Part shown: piece by piece, positions 15,033-28,619 of the stretch
Layout: each line of letters begins with the position of its first letter
How positions within the stretch are numbered: position 1 is the stretch's first letter
NCBI GenBank assembly: GCA_949825025.1
Contig: OX463781.1
Location: 32,935,221 to 32,999,220 of the forward strand
DNA: 64,000 bases
Reading direction: 5' to 3'
DNA from: Siphlonurus alternatus
Lineage: Eukaryota > Arthropoda > Insecta > Ephemeroptera > Siphlonuridae
The notes under the pieces: generated by a model
The model's input: the letters and a program-made list of their open reading frames with translations, nothing else
The model's database searches: none
What the model was told of the DNA's origin: nothing
Program-made: the position numbers and the translations under genes

Positions 15033-15898
15033 AGTAAATTGTACTAAAATCGTTAATAAAAGTCATAAATTATTTTACCAAAATAACAATCTCTTTGTTG
15101 TCAATTCAAAATACTCAGGACTGCTTTCAATTAAATTAAATTAATTATTTAACATGTTAGGAGTAGTTGTGCTATAAACGGCCAGATATATTCTCCTCTC
15201 AACCCCCCAGACCGAGTTCGACTTTGCTAGAGTGGCTCGTACAACAGGCCAACGTCTACAGTGAGAGGAGGGTGTCGGGGCCCGTTACAGGGCTTTGGGC
15301 GCCCACACTCAACACGAATTGAGTCTCAGAGTTAGAGCAAATGGTTCCACCTCTACCTTCCAAAACACTCAAATTTTTAAGGCAGATTTTTAACTTGAGT
15401 TCTTGGGACAGCACGAATTTTACTCCTGCGCTGTTTGTGTGGCCGCTGTCACGCGCAGTATAGTGAGATTTATCTTTTGGGGATAGTAGTTGGGTGCTCG
15501 TGTCTCTTTCTGAAATCGCACACCTGTATGCATCACTTTGGCTCTTCCAGCAAATCAGGCAAGGTTCGTGCTGTTTCGAAGTGTACAGTACATTGATCGG
15601 CGTTCAGCGCAACGCGGCCACTGAACTATCAATTTTTAACCATGCAGCGATGTGCTGGCGACCGCGGACCGGCACGAGTACGCCACGTGACTGCAGTGCT
15701 TTACTCTCACAATTGCCAGGAGGAGTCAAAGTGGCCGCCAGCATACTTTCTTCTACATGGTTCGAAATTCAAATCACTTGACCGAACCCATCCACAAATG
15801 TAAGGACACTTCTTGAATGTAGCCGCGCGGAAACGTAAGTGAATCCACCATGAGTGAATCTTTAATATACCTAAAGCTCAAGTATGAAACTAAATATA

Positions 15899-16084
<186 letters not shown>

Positions 16085-16405
16085 CTAGTGCTCATAGTAA
16101 GGCCAGAATCCTTCAACTTCCGGCTATTCTATGGAGACAATTTTAAAATTTATTGAATTTTATTGAATTAATTGTGGTTAACGAGGAGGCTGTGGCGACA
16201 CACACGCGCGTGATCACGATCAGCTGTTTAGTCACTTATCAGGTGCACGATGTCACGGTGCCTTATCATGTCGAATTCCTTTTAGTCTCCCTGTCTGCTA
16301 TGCTATCAAGCTTATTAAATTGCTGCATAAATACATAATTATAAGATATAGAACTTCCAAAAATATACCTATAGCCCAACCAGACTATACAACGTATAGG
16401 CGACA

Positions 16406-16802
16406 TGCAATAGACAATAATGGTTGCATTTTTCTATTTCATAATTAGAAAATATAAATTAAATTAAGCTTTTCTGAATTTTTTCAGATTTTTTGGAGTG
16501 CGGGAACTAATTTTAAAAAAATATTTAAAATGTCTGAATTTGGGTGGTACACCTGATGGGACAACCGTGACGTCATCGACAGCCAATCACAGCAGCCGTG
16601 ACATCATCAACAGCCAATCACAGCACGGCAAATGACGTCACGGTTGTCCCATCAGGTGTACCACCCAAATTCAGGTATTTTAAATATTTTTTTAAAATTA
16701 GTTCCCGCACTCCAAAAAATCCGAAAAAATTCAGAAAAGCATAATTTTAGGTATATTTTCTAATTATGAAATAAAAAAATGCAACCATTATTGTCTATTG
16801 CG
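16406..16802. mobile_element. Fold-back element with 165-bp arms and CRE/CCAAT centre
   Basis: Arms start GCAATAGACAATAATGGTTG and run through TTTTGGAGTGCGGGAACTAA and GGTGGTACACCTGATGGGAC to CCGTGACGTCA. The unpaired centre has two tandem copies of GTGACGTCATCGACAGCCAA-like sequence followed by TCACAGCA. Confidence 0.93.
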
Positions 16803-16981
16803 ATATTATATTATAAAAATAGAAAGTAATATTTTAAACCATATATAAACTATAGTATTACTAGTATTAATCAATGCAAGGATTTTATTGTGACATCATA
16901 CTCCACTGCAGTACTACCAAATAGAGATTTGGCGCACGTATATGCTGATTAACACTGTATGTCTGACGGTCTGTTTGTATG

Positions 16982-17349
16982 CAAGGTGTCTAAATAAAAT
17001 ATAATATATATTTTTTAATAATAACGTTTACATTATATTATGATAATCATTTTATGCATAAAAATGATATCATTTTTATGATATAAAATGTTATCATTTT
17101 TATCATTTTTAAAAATGATATCGAGAGGAGCATTTTCTCCTCTCGCCGAGTTGCAACCAGCACTTTCGTTAATCTTCGCGGGCACTCGGAGTTTTTCGCT
17201 GCAAAGTACAGGAATACACATGACTATGTCAACCCTTAAACTCCTCCCCCTGGCAGATGGTCCCTCCTTCCTCCCAGTGACGTCACGCTACGTCACATTT
17301 ATGTTTCTCTACCCGTCAAGTAACTTCACCTGTTTATTTAGACACCTTG
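16982..17349. mobile_element. hAT-like MITE, 368 bp
   Basis: Terminal repeat CAAGGTGTCTAAATAAA at 16982 and its complement ending at 17349. The flanks are a perfect 8-bp duplication tttgtatg (16974-16981 and 17350-17357). The 5'-CANNG end fits hAT. Internal hairpins GAGAGGAGCATTTTCTCCTC and (ATGATATCATTTTTATGAT) are present; no transposase. Confidence 0.9.
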
Positions 17350-17357
17350 TTTGTATG

Positions 17358-20300
17358 CAAGTTTAAAATTGGATCTGATCCGCCCATTTGGAAAGCCTTT
17401 TCATTAGCTGTGCATGAGCATGCAGGCAGGCTCTTCATATTAGAGCAAACAGCAACCCCTGTCACTGCGGCGGTCCGCAAACTTATACTTATAACTTGTT
17501 ATACCGCAGCGCTAACGAGCTGTCGTCTTGAAAACCCTGCTGCCCTACTTATTAGTCCACGGATTACACAAATATAACAAAACCGTCGTAGATTAAAGTT
17601 TTGAAAACCGCTGCTAATGAGAAGCTTTGCCAGTGGGGGTTCGCTAAGGAAAACTACGTGCGGCGTCAGTTCTAAGATAACCCAAAAGAGATATAACTCG
17701 ATTTTTAATTTTATCATACGTTCTATTGAAGGCTATTATACAATTCGCCGCCATTTATAAAATGAGCCACATGAAACAGCAAGAAATTAAAAATATTTAA
17801 TGAAGACTTTGTATAATAAAACAAAAAAATAAAATAGTATAAATTAAAATAAAAAACTATATAATAATATAGACGGTAGTTTTATTTATTGTTGTGAAAT
17901 TGTGAATCTTGTGATTCACTATCTCGTGATTATATATACACAGCGGATTTTTTCCTTGCCACTTTACTCTGCACTGCACTGCGGGATATCACTTACTGTA
18001 CCCCCCCCCCCCCCCAAAAAAAAAACAAAACACGTTTGATATCGAGGGTGAGCCGGATAGAGGCTTCAAGTCATCTGATTTTTCGGTGTTCCCACCTTCC
18101 TATCTAAGCCTTTGTATAAAAAAAAAAAAAAAACGCGAATTCGTTTTTTCACTAAGAATAAAATTTTATAGAGCAAATTCCTTTCCGGAACTTCGATCCA
18201 AACTGAAAAATACACTGGATAATGCAAAATTTAGATTTTCATTTATAAACGAGAAAAGTTAGAAAAAAAAAACACTTTGCTTCAGTTTCAAGTGTAAGAT
18301 GGACTTTAGCGACAACAGCAGCGCGAGGCGCATGACTTGATGCCTTTATTAGAATGATGCGCTCTTTTTTACATTAATGGAAGATATTAATTTTAATTTA
18401 GAATATCAGACCACAAAAATATTATCCTCCTGATGGTTTTCCATATATAAGTGAAAATTTATGTAATATTATAATGCAGTTTCCAATATTGTGTCTCAGC
18501 GAATGCCACTGCAATGTCATACAAAAATGTTATTACTCGACAAAAAACAGTGCGATGAGAAGCTAAAGAAGACAATAATAATGACTGGCAGCAGAGCCAC
18601 GGTCGCCTATGAGACATACGGCCGGCTCGTGGGAACGCCCCTGTATGATTCTCGCCGCAGTACTGCTGCCGCGCGGCCTTGGTGAGCGCACGCCACGTGA
18701 CCCGTGACGTCACGCCGCAGGTGTCACGTGAGCTACAATCGGAGTAGTGCAAAAGGTGTCCTCTGAACCAAGTTCAGGGAGTGAAAAAAACAGGAGTTTG
18801 CACTTTCCCCCGACGATGTTGTGATGACATCGTCCATAAGCGAACAATGTTCTGGTATTTTCATCACTATATTGTTTACCATAAAAAGGTAAAAAGTCTT
18901 ATTTATTTTATGGTGGAGACGTTTACACTTGAAGGTCCATGCTCAGATGTATAGCACAGGTGGTTATGACACGTGGGGACATTGTGCCACTCCAAGTGTA
19001 GCAGACTACTCAAGATGCGGCGGACCTTGGCGCGCGACCAACAATTGCCTCGCGGACAAATAATGTGCAGCAACAAATGCCTGCTGCCTTCGTGCTCTGC
19101 AGGAGATAATATATTGAACGACTGCATTCTTAACTTTGTGTTATCGTTGCACACGATTTGTGCACTATCAACTGATGATTTAATTAATTGAAATCATAAT
19201 GACATGGGGGCATTAAAATTTTCAAAAATAGTAAAATAGCCAAAATCATTGTGTTATATTTATTATTATTATTAATTTTTTACTCATCTAAGTACATATA
19301 TACAACATATAGACTTTAAAGGGTAAAGTTGGATTTTCAGAATACAAACTTCCAAATTTGAAAAACATTCCAGGCCGGGGGATTCGAGATTTTTTTTATT
19401 TATTTATTTTATTTTTTGCCATGGGGGAAGAAATCTTGGAGTTTTGTCAGGTTCTCATGTTACGACGCAGTCACTCAGACTGGAATTCTTTTCTGGAGGA
19501 TCAATATGAGATAGAATAATTTGGACTTCGGTTCGATATGGAGCTTACTTGAACCATTATAATGAGGTATTTTTATAATTTATTCTTTCTGGTGTTAATT
19601 CGGGTGGTGCACGTGATATGACGCGTATTATATATTATACAGTATAGCAAGTAACTGAAACGAGAAGTCAAGCTATACTGTTCTAAAGATTGACTTCATG
19701 CTGGAATTAGACGACTGTTATATTATGTTATTAACGTATCTCCTTGTTTGGCGTGGGCCTCTGCAATGCTGCACGGGCCATCACCCGTATTGCATGTGTT
19801 TTCGTCGTGTATATTCGGGAGTCGCCTCGGTTCAGGTTCTCTTATGAGGAGGGTTGTTACAAAAATATCTACCAATGAGCGAGAACCTCACAAGCACGAC
19901 TCGACTCAATGTCGAGGGCAGCAGGACCAGTCGGCTGTCCTGAGCAGTGTGCCAGCTGATCACCAGTGACGTCAAGGTGTCGCCACGGGCCACGTGCACG
20001 GCGTGCTGATGATTGGAACACCGCGCCGTGCTTCGAAAAGTTTCTCGCCAATGATGTTTATGAGTTACCTTGGTATAGCATCTGATTCTGCAGTTTTGTT
20101 ATTTATTTCCTCACATGAAGAGGGTCTTCAAATTAAGATGATGAACAACAATTTTTCATGCATATAATTTTACTCTATGTTATGACTGCAATGTTATATC
20201 ATTATAAGCAAAATCAGCTGGTAGAGAAAACCATCTTTGCCGCAAAAAAAGAAAGAAAAAAAAAAAAAACAGCGTCGACGCTACAAATCGTGTATACTGT

Positions 20301-22391
20301 ACAGAGTTAGTAATAAATTGTCCCGAGGTGTACACCTTCCGGCGCCTTCCGCTTATTATAGTATAAGTATATGTACAGTATGAACTGAATTGGGGGAGAA
20401 ACATCATTTAAAAATGTAAATTTCACAGAATGGTACGGACAATTTGGATCTCTCGTTTCTATACGAGACGGGGTGGTCCTAACATTTAACACACGGGAGG
20501 GAGGGGGAGGTCCTGGAGACAAGTGAGAAATCAAGTCCTTGGGAAAATCCCGTCACATTATGAGCCTGAGTGTAATATTAAATATTATTATTATCAGTGT
20601 CGGTCTCGACGGTCTCGATATAGTATTTCAATATAAGGAATTTAAATGACATTATATCATATCCAAGATTGTTTAAAAAGAATCTTAATCATATTAATTC
20701 CTAATTTTATTAATACAGTAAATAGACTATATTTTATATACCTCCGTTTAAAAATACCATAAAAAGCAGGTATACACTGGAGGCCTATCTAAAACGTCCC
20801 ATCAAACACGATCGACTGCCGCCAAGCCTGGTACAAAGAGGATGACTGCAATATTTGCAATGAAGAATGAAGTGTATTGAAGACTCTCGCAGGATTATAT
20901 ACTTATTATTTATAGCATAAAAGCCATTCATGTAGAAAGTTGTTATATAATGAAAACAAGATTAGAAACTGAACTTAAGTGAAAAATGGGTATATGATTC
21001 TGAGGGCTTCCGATATTATATTATTATAGAAATAAAAATATTATTGACAAAAAAATTGACAACTTTTCTTACGAAGCGACCGCATTAATAAAACACATGA
21101 CGAGAGTAAAGCTGCTGGGAACAATGTCCTAAAATTTATTCCTAAGAGATAAGGCACAATTCTCGGCACTCCGAGTCAATTTTGTGTGAAGAGTCTGCGA
21201 TTAGTGAGATAATAGCGGGAGGCTCAAATCTGGTGACTCGCTGATAACACACGATAAGCACGCGCCGTCAGATACTCTCACCCCCTCCTTTTCGGCCTTC
21301 TGCCACACTGCAGAGGTTGCTGCGGAGGGGGGAAGAGGCGGCATACGATTTCAGATAAAAATGTTACAAAATACAATAATTAACAGAATCATATATATAT
21401 AATTATATTATTATATCAATCGATGAATCGGTGACAATTATTATTTACACTTTACATATTAACAGAGTATATAATATTTTGTATTACGTCATAAAGAAAT
21501 TTACGAGAAGTGTGATTAAACAGCTAAATCACACTCTGCTCTAGAAACTTAACCAGACACGTTTTGCTTCTAATATTTTAAGTGGCGAACTTCCAACGTT
21601 CACGACGAGTAGAATTAGAAAACATAACTCATGTCGAGTGGACGAAGAAAAGATGCCAAATGGACCAAAATGCCGCCACAGCGAACGGCAAATCACGCTG
21701 ATGACTCTCTTCAAATCTCAACTGCTAAAAGTGCTAAATATTTATATCAACTGCAAGTGAAATGGTGCAATGTTGATGTTAATATATCGTATTCTATCGT
21801 GCAGTTTGACAATTAGCACTGTTGGCGTCGTTGGCGATTTTATCACTTTTCTATTAATATGCAACCTGATGTATGTAGAAGAATTTTTTTGCCCCCAGCA
21901 ATACGAAAGTTCAATGTTTTAAAGTAAAATAATTGTGGGGTTATTTAAAATTCATGTACATTGCAGCTAATAGCATATTACTAACAATAAATAAATATAG
22001 TTTTATGAATATTTTATTCCTCTCGCAGCACGGAAGTGAACTGATAATATAATGTTCGTACATATTATAGATTACAAGAAACGGGGACATTTTCCCGACT
22101 GTGATGAATGAAAGGAGATTCATTCTGTGCTTTTATTTAATACGGCATACAATATATTACTTCAATTTTAGGGCAGGACCACAGTAGTGCCACTAACGCA
22201 AACCCATGGCATACCTTTCTGATACATACACCTTGATCCTATTATTTTTTCTAAGACTGTGAGAGTATTCAAGGTATTTGGATGGGTCGGCCGTCGTATT
22301 CCATCTCTAGTGTTTCTTTCACATAAAACATTTATACGGTTTTACAATCTATACAATTGGGGGGGGGGGTACACACGACAGTCGTTCTTAC
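17358..22391. other. No gene recognised; egh 3' exons expected somewhere to the left
   Basis: No frame resembles the C-terminal half of egghead. A GC-richer stretch at 18590-18740 has CACGTGACCCGTGACGTCAC; others are at 19750-20050 and 21250-21340. A 61-codon ATG frame at 21631 (MSSGRRKDAKWTKMPPQ...) has no support. Confidence 0.45.
18001..18025. repeat. Poly-C then poly-A tract
   Basis: Sixteen C followed by nine A. A similar (C)10(A)10 tract is at 58281-58300. Confidence 0.9.
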
Positions 22392-23201
22392 CTGCGTGAC
22401 GACGAACGATCCCTTCCAGCTGAAGAGCGGCCGGTGGAAGAGCGAGAATTGAAGCCTCAGCTTGCCCATGTCGTCAGCCACGCGAAAACTGTCGGCCAGG
22501 GTGGTCACCCAGTTCACCACGTCCTCGTTGGCGTACGTGATGAGGCCCTGTCCGAAGGGGTGCTTGCCGTCCAAGACGAAATTGAGGATCCCGCGCACAG
22601 AGTTGTCGGTGAGCAGAGTCTCCTCGTCAAGGTGCACCACCCAGTCGGCGTCCGCGAGCACGTTAACATCGTCTTCGAGGCAGTACTGCAGAGCACGGGC
22701 TTTAAAGAGCGCGCCCGTTTTCGTGCGGTAGGTCGAGGGCACCACAATCTCGCGCACCCTCCGCTGTGGAGTTAGGCCAACGGGTTTGTCAGTCACCACC
22801 TCGATCATGAAGTTCTCGAGACCAGCCGCGGTGCAGCGGGCCAGGTTACGCGCCACGTTGCGCCGCACCAGCTGCGGGAAGTCGCCCCTCGTCACAACCC
22901 GCACACAGATGAAGGGGGCGAGTAGAGGGGAGCCTTTTAGCTGCACGCCGTCAGGAAAGGCGTTATACAGGGTGAGTCCGAAGAAGTTGAAGAGAACTTG
23001 AGGTAGGGAGAGCAGGGCCAATAGACGCAAGACGTACAGCACGATGGTCCATACCACGCCATACTGTTCCCAGGGATCAATCCCCGCAGAAGGGTCTGCA
23101 AACTCGCCTATCCGAGCCCCGCCAGTAAACACCTCGAAGATGGCAATCAGCGAGATGAATAGACTGCAGTGCAGCGCGTGTTTCGTCCGGCTGCTCAGCA
23201 T
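22392..23201 (-). CDS. egh: egghead-type beta-1,4-mannosyltransferase, first coding exon (partial)
   Basis: This exon encodes about 270 residues that I recognise as the N-terminal half of egghead, the Golgi/ER membrane GT2 glycosyltransferase that adds mannose to glucosylceramide in arthropod and nematode glycolipid synthesis. A hydrophobic N-terminal stretch is followed by a second membrane segment ending in SLPQVLFNFFGL. The catalytic part then shows ICVRVVTRGDFPQLV, the region around IEVVTDKPV, and a DADWVVHLDEETLL block with the acidic DxD-like and DEET residues, then GKHPFGQGLITYANE and LFSWKGSFVVTQ. The ATG at 23201 is preferred over an upstream in-frame GTG and has a possible acceptor (tggcag) just upstream. 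The exon ends in phase 0 at a good donor (CAG|GTAAGA, 22391 downward). The remaining roughly 180 codons must lie further left; I did not find them, so the next intron is long or the exon is outside the window. Family known; function inferred. Confidence 0.93.
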
Positions 23202-26119
23202 CGTGCCTGCCACACAAGAGCCACGTTAGTTGCCACACTACACCGGGAATAAAGGAAAACTTGATCTGCCTGCACAGTCCATGTGACACCGGGAACGGAG
23301 GGAACATCGTACCTGACACAAAAGTTATAGGTTAGTTTTGCCACAGTTCGACAAATGTGACAATGCAGCTAGACACGTTATTGAAAGCACGCGTAAAAAG
23401 TTGGCAACGCGTTCAAGGCATCATTTTCACTAAATACGAGGCTATTTTTTTTATGGACATGCAGCTATAAACTAAGGGGGGTCGCAAACTGCCCTCGTAT
23501 TATCGCATCGTATGACTTCGTATGATAAAAAAACAGAAAAAAACAGAACCGGTTCTAAATGAGAAACGTACAATCACATGCGATGCGATACGAACCAAAG
23601 CTGAGTGCGCGCGTACACCTGATCGCATAGGTGTAATTATTATTTTATTATTATTATTATCTTCTTTTTGCAAATTGAGAGCAATTTTTTTATACGTTTT
23701 CTCTTTCGCTAGCTGTGTTAAATTATCAAAATACAATACATTTCGTAGATTCATCGCTACAATCGAAACGTAACCTAAATTTACCTGCTGCTCTACGCGA
23801 TATGCAAAATTTTAGGGTGAGGAACATAATCATCTAGTATGATCCGGTCATACTGTAAAAAAAGCGTTTGAAGTTAATGTTATACCACACTTCCATGTAC
23901 CAGCGCCAGGGGTAAATATCGTGGTGTCCCGAGGTGTATGGCTCGGGACACCACGAACTTCACCAATACCTAGATATTTCTAGTCCTCGAGACCGTTACG
24001 CAGTGTGGAGAAGAGTGTGGTGAACTAGAACTTTCTGAGATGACTAGACTGTGTGTTCTTCTTAACTCTCTCAAAATTTCAAATCTGCATCTTCTTAACT
24101 TGTCTCTTTAAGCTGCTGTGTCAGCAAAGTACGTACACCAGGATTAATGGTATTAGGTTACATTTTCATTGGTAAATTGTATCACAGCAAAAAGATTTTG
24201 TGTTCTGAAAGTTGAAGAGCCAAATAAGAAGCAGCGTACAAGAGATTACAAATAGGATTTCACTTCAGTTGTTGACATAAATACACGGAAACCTGCTAAC
24301 AACAGAGCTAACACACTCGTAGAACAAAATATACGTTACATGGGATTATAAGTGCAACAAGCTCGAATACAATAACTTGATCTGCACTGAAGACCCGACT
24401 GTAATTTACACAAGGCAATCGAGGCATTGACTACAGACGTATCGATTCCATCACTAGCAGATAGTAAAATTGCAAGTCTGAGAGTTGCCAAGCTGGATCA
24501 TTAAATTAACATAATTGAACAGAATAATTATAGTTAAATAATTATCTGAATATATCGATTATGTCAACGATCGAATATAAGTCTATCAGAGAGAGTAAAG
24601 TCAAGGGTTAACGGGGGAAGAAAGGTTAGGTTTGGATTTTTTTTTCTGAGTTTTATTTTGATAATCACAGCTAGGTATATAATTATTTTATTTACCACCA
24701 TGCATTGGTATTAGGTAAAACTAAAAACATTACAAATACGTTAGTCCTGGAAATAGTCAATGTTTATACTTTATAATAGTACTTTACATCATATTTGTGA
24801 ATTGTGATATATTTATATTTGTTAACCATTTCTCCTCCCATGACCCATGACTAGCATACATACAGTAATATAAATAATATGCTTACATAATTGTCTGCTA
24901 TTTTTTGGTTCATTTTTAATTTTAATAGTCATTCGATTTCTGAAATAAATTAATGTCGTTTCAATTTTTAATTAATTTTGTTTTCCTTTTCTTACGATGA
25001 AGTGTTTGCAAGTGTTTGCTGTCCTTTTCCAGTGTATGCATTTATAATTAACTTGCCAAACTTGAAACCTTGCAAGAGCATGACATTTTTTTAGAGCTCG
25101 CCTTGCCGGTAATGCCGGTTACGTGCGGTCCTGCTGTCGTGTGGTACCTTTCGTGGTAAAACGCGATCCCGGCGATCCCGTGAGTCACGGAGAAGTTTTA
25201 ATTAAAAGCGAGCAACTTGAAACTCCCTAGGCGTGAAAAAGTGCAAGCGAGGCGTGCAACCCCGAGCCACGCCTAAAATTTAGAGCCGAGACACAAATAG
25301 AAAAACAAAACCTTGGATTTATTTACCAAGCTAATTTGGGATCCATAGGAGGAAATGGGTAGCATTCTTTTCTCATCTTCTCGTGGTGTCATTCACACCA
25401 TGAAAGCGACAATTAATTCTCCTAGATTGTTCGCATTCCACGCATTTTTCTCAAACTAGAGGCTAAAGTACTGCAAGCAGTGTTAAAAATGTTACATTAT
25501 TTCAATATCTGTCACAAATTGAGCAAGTAGTGCAAAAAAGGCGGGTAGTTTTAGCGGTATGAATAGTCTACGACAGGCAGACACTATGGAAAAAGAGCCG
25601 AACACTTGCAATGTCAAAAATCAACTCTCCGTTTATCACAGAAATTTAGGAAATAAATACTTTCTATTAACTACTTACTATTGCTGGTGTTTGTAGTTTG
25701 TACTTTCAGCAATCCATACACACATGCACACAACCAGTCGGCCGCAAATCACACGGCAAACACCGCTTGTCGGAGTTGTCGGCCACTCACACGGGTAAGA
25801 TAAGACTCCAAACTCCAACGCCGCCGCCGTCCACCAGTTCCACCCTCGACCCTCTTGCAAAGACTGTTTTGCCATGAAAAAAAAATAGTTTACTATTTTT
25901 TCTGCAGAGTGCAGCACATGGTAGGCAGGAATAAAAGTTTTATTATTGTTTCCTAGGTGGCAGCACTTACCAAAAAACAACAAAACTCACAGTCGCGCAA
26001 ATTCTTAAAACAGGCAAAAACAGCTGGAACTTGGAATCGCTAAGAAAGGAAAAAAATATCGTTTCAAAAATCATACAATTTAATAACAACTTCGATCTCA
26101 TACTGCTTTTTAATTCACA
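23202..26119. other. egh upstream region and GLRX5 upstream region
   Basis: Probably holds the 5' UTR and promoter of egh (a candidate minus-strand donor TCAG|GTACGATG at about 23313) and the GLRX5 promoter. No further coding exon recognised. Confidence 0.4.
23919..23956. repeat. Hairpin with perfect 14-bp stem
   Basis: CGTGGTGTCCCGAG, loop GTGTATGG, CTCGGGACACCACG. Confidence 0.85.
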
Positions 26120-27066
26120 ATGTACACTTTTGCACGAACAGGAGTAACTTTTCGTATTTTAAAGCATGCCAGAGGTTTTGCGTCGTCTAGCAAGCCCGAA
26201 ATTGATAAACTTGTGAAAAATAACAAAGTCGTCGTATTCATGAAAGGTATTCCCGAGGAACCTCGATGCGGCTTCAGCAACGCCGTGGTACAGATTTTAA
26301 GGATGCATGGAGTTACATATGATTCTCATGATGTCTTAAAGGATGAAACTTTACGACAAGGTAATTATTTGTTATCATTTATCACAAGTAAATAAGATGT
26401 TTCATGGGGATTTTTGTCCGCGTTATTTCTTCGATCATAGTAAAGTTATCCCCTCATAGCAGTATGATACTGTACAATATGCATATTTTATTATATAGCC
26501 ATGTACTGTATTCCTTTGTATTATAGGTGGCAGTATGTACGCCAGCCAGGCCAAAGCCTAGATCCCAGTGAACACAGGGTGTCAAATAATTAGCACTATA
26601 CCGGTCCAACAGTGTCTCAGCAATGGATTGACCAGTCCAGAGTTGTTTACTTTGATTGCAATACTGACTTTTTCTACCTCGGAGCTTATCCAAGCACGAA
26701 TTTAAATCTCAAAGGGTGAGGGGTATTATACTGTATGTACGCCTGTTTATTTGAATGTGCATACTCCAACTGAGAACTGACCCTCCAGCAAATCTACATT
26801 GGAGTTTATTGGGAGGCCTCTGTACGTGATGCAGTCTAGTAATTGTTATCACTAATCATAACCATTTTGATGGTGTTACAGGTGTCAAGGACTACTCCAA
26901 CTGGCCCACCATCCCTCAAGTGTATATTGGTGGAGAGTTCGTGGGGGGCTGCGACATTGTGCTGCAAATGCACCAAAGCGGGGACCTCATTGAGGAGCTT
27001 GAGAAGGCTGGCATTCGCTCTGCCCTGCTGGACGACAAGCCCAGCTCAGAGGACAAGAAGTCGTAG
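26120..27066 (+). CDS. GLRX5: Monothiol glutaredoxin 5, mitochondrial (2 exons)
   Basis: Two exons, 26120-26360 and 26882-27066, join in phase 1 (CAAG|GTAATT donor, TTACAG acceptor) to give 141 residues. The active site is the monothiol CGFS motif (Cys50) preceded by KGIPEEPR, and the second exon carries the conserved [19 protein letters not shown] block that binds glutathione. The first 20-odd residues are basic and Ser/Arg-containing without acidic residues, as expected of a mitochondrial presequence. The family transfers [2Fe-2S] clusters from the ISCU scaffold to later acceptors in the mitochondrial matrix. Length is slightly below the vertebrate protein, mainly through a shorter N-terminus. 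Start chosen because it is the first ATG of the open frame and gives the presequence. The gene stands alone on the plus strand; AATAAA-type signals follow within 300 bases. I am confident of identity. Confidence 0.96.
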
Positions 27067-28271
27067 TCACAATTAAATATCATCTTTAGGATGCTATAGT
27101 ATTGAAAACAGCATCAAAAATTGATCCCGAAATGTTTTCTTCTTTTTCTTACTTGGTGCATACATTTTTAAACTTACGAGTTTTTTAAACTCAGAAAATG
27201 TAAACATTTCCATGAACAGAATTTTGATGCTTTTTTTTGTTGTTGTTATTGAAATAAGTTCACAAGATGCAAAACAGATCAACTAACATTCAATTGGGAT
27301 GAAAGGTCACAAAGAGATTTGAAAGTAGTTGTCTTTTGTTTTGTATCAGAAGATTTCAAATACAATAATAAACAGATTTGAAAGAAGCAAGTGTTAGGTC
27401 AGAGCGTACTTGAGTAGGAGGCCACAACCCAGCCGGCGCGATCGTCATCTGTCGAGACATTAGCCGTCCGGAATTTAAAAAAATATCATGCAATGTAATC
27501 GGGAGGAAATATTTTTTTTAAATATTTACTTGATATTAATGAAGGTGTCTTGTAGTGCGATAATACTTCAATGTAGTCTCCCGTTTGCTAATTATTTTAT
27601 TTAGTTCATAAATATCATACTTCTTGAGAAATAAGACGGTAAAGTTAGGGCGGGAACTTGGTTCTATCTTCCAAGCTTTAGTAATGTATCATGACGTCAC
27701 GAAATATTGAAAATACAAAAGTACTTGAATCAACTTTCATACATTATTTTCGATGTAGTAAATAACTTTACTTGATATATACAAAGTATAGAAAATGCAA
27801 TTAAGTAAAGTGAAAGTCACTCGCTATGAAGAAAGGCTTTCAATGTTCATATGACGTCATCGCCAGTAAACTGACTTTTATTACTTCGCGCATGCCGGCG
27901 CATGCGCAGATGTAACAGAAGTAGGGTTCATAAAAGTTTAATTTAAGTGTATTAATATTGTTTTTGCGTGAAAAAAAAGGTTGTCCAGTAAGATTAAACT
28001 ATATTAGAGTTAAACTTGTTTCATTTTGAAAACTAGCATACAGCGTAATTGTCGTAAACCACGACCAAAGTGAAGCCCTCTCCCATTTGATTACACGCAA
28101 ACCTGCTGCTCAGTAGGACGGCTATTGAAAAGTGGGCGCGGTCGAGCTGTGGCCTCCTAATCAAGTTCGCTCTGGTTAGGTGCTTGTTTACTATTACAGT
28201 AAAAGATTGAACTTAAAAGATTTTTTTTTCCTAGTTCTGCAACGTGATATTGTACACATTTATACAGGACA
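27067..28271. other. GLRX5 3' flank, non-coding
   Basis: AATAAACAG near 27367 may serve as the GLRX5 polyadenylation signal. TGACGTCA at 27692 and 27852. No gene seen. Confidence 0.4.
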
Positions 28272-28619
28272 GTAATGGACACACTTTTTTATTGCAAAAA
28301 TGAATAGAGAGAAAGAATAATAATTATGCGAGGCCCATTTTTTCAGATATTTTTTAGTAAATCTTGAATTGTAATTTTTTTTGAAGACATGCATATTAAT
28401 TATGCGCCCTGGAGGAGTCACTTATTAATAAAAGGGTAAGACTAACCCTGGAGAAAAGAAACATATAGCCTCCAAACATCAAACTTAAATTAAATTATTA
28501 TTAAAAGTGGTTCTCAAGACTGAAATATGAAAAAGAAAAAAAAAAAAAAAAAATCAAGTGAACCTTACTTTGCTTGCTGTTAGTTTATGCAATAAAAGAA
28601 TTTTCATGCAAGTTGTCCA
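28272..28619. mobile_element. GGATAGAGGGT fold-back MITE, diverged copy
   Basis: GGACACACTTTTTTATTGCA then AAAATGAATAGAGAG at left; GCAATAAAAGAATTTTCATG then CAAGTTGTCC at right. A CCTGGAGGAGTC centre matches copies A and D. Confidence 0.6.

Noticed and set aside
22434..23229. Several frames on both strands over the egh exon
   Set aside because: Shadows of the GC-rich egh coding exon.
25678..25983. Minus-strand frame of 101 codons upstream of GLRX5
   Set aside because: Low-complexity Cys/Trp-rich translation, no homology I recognise; more likely GLRX5 promoter region.
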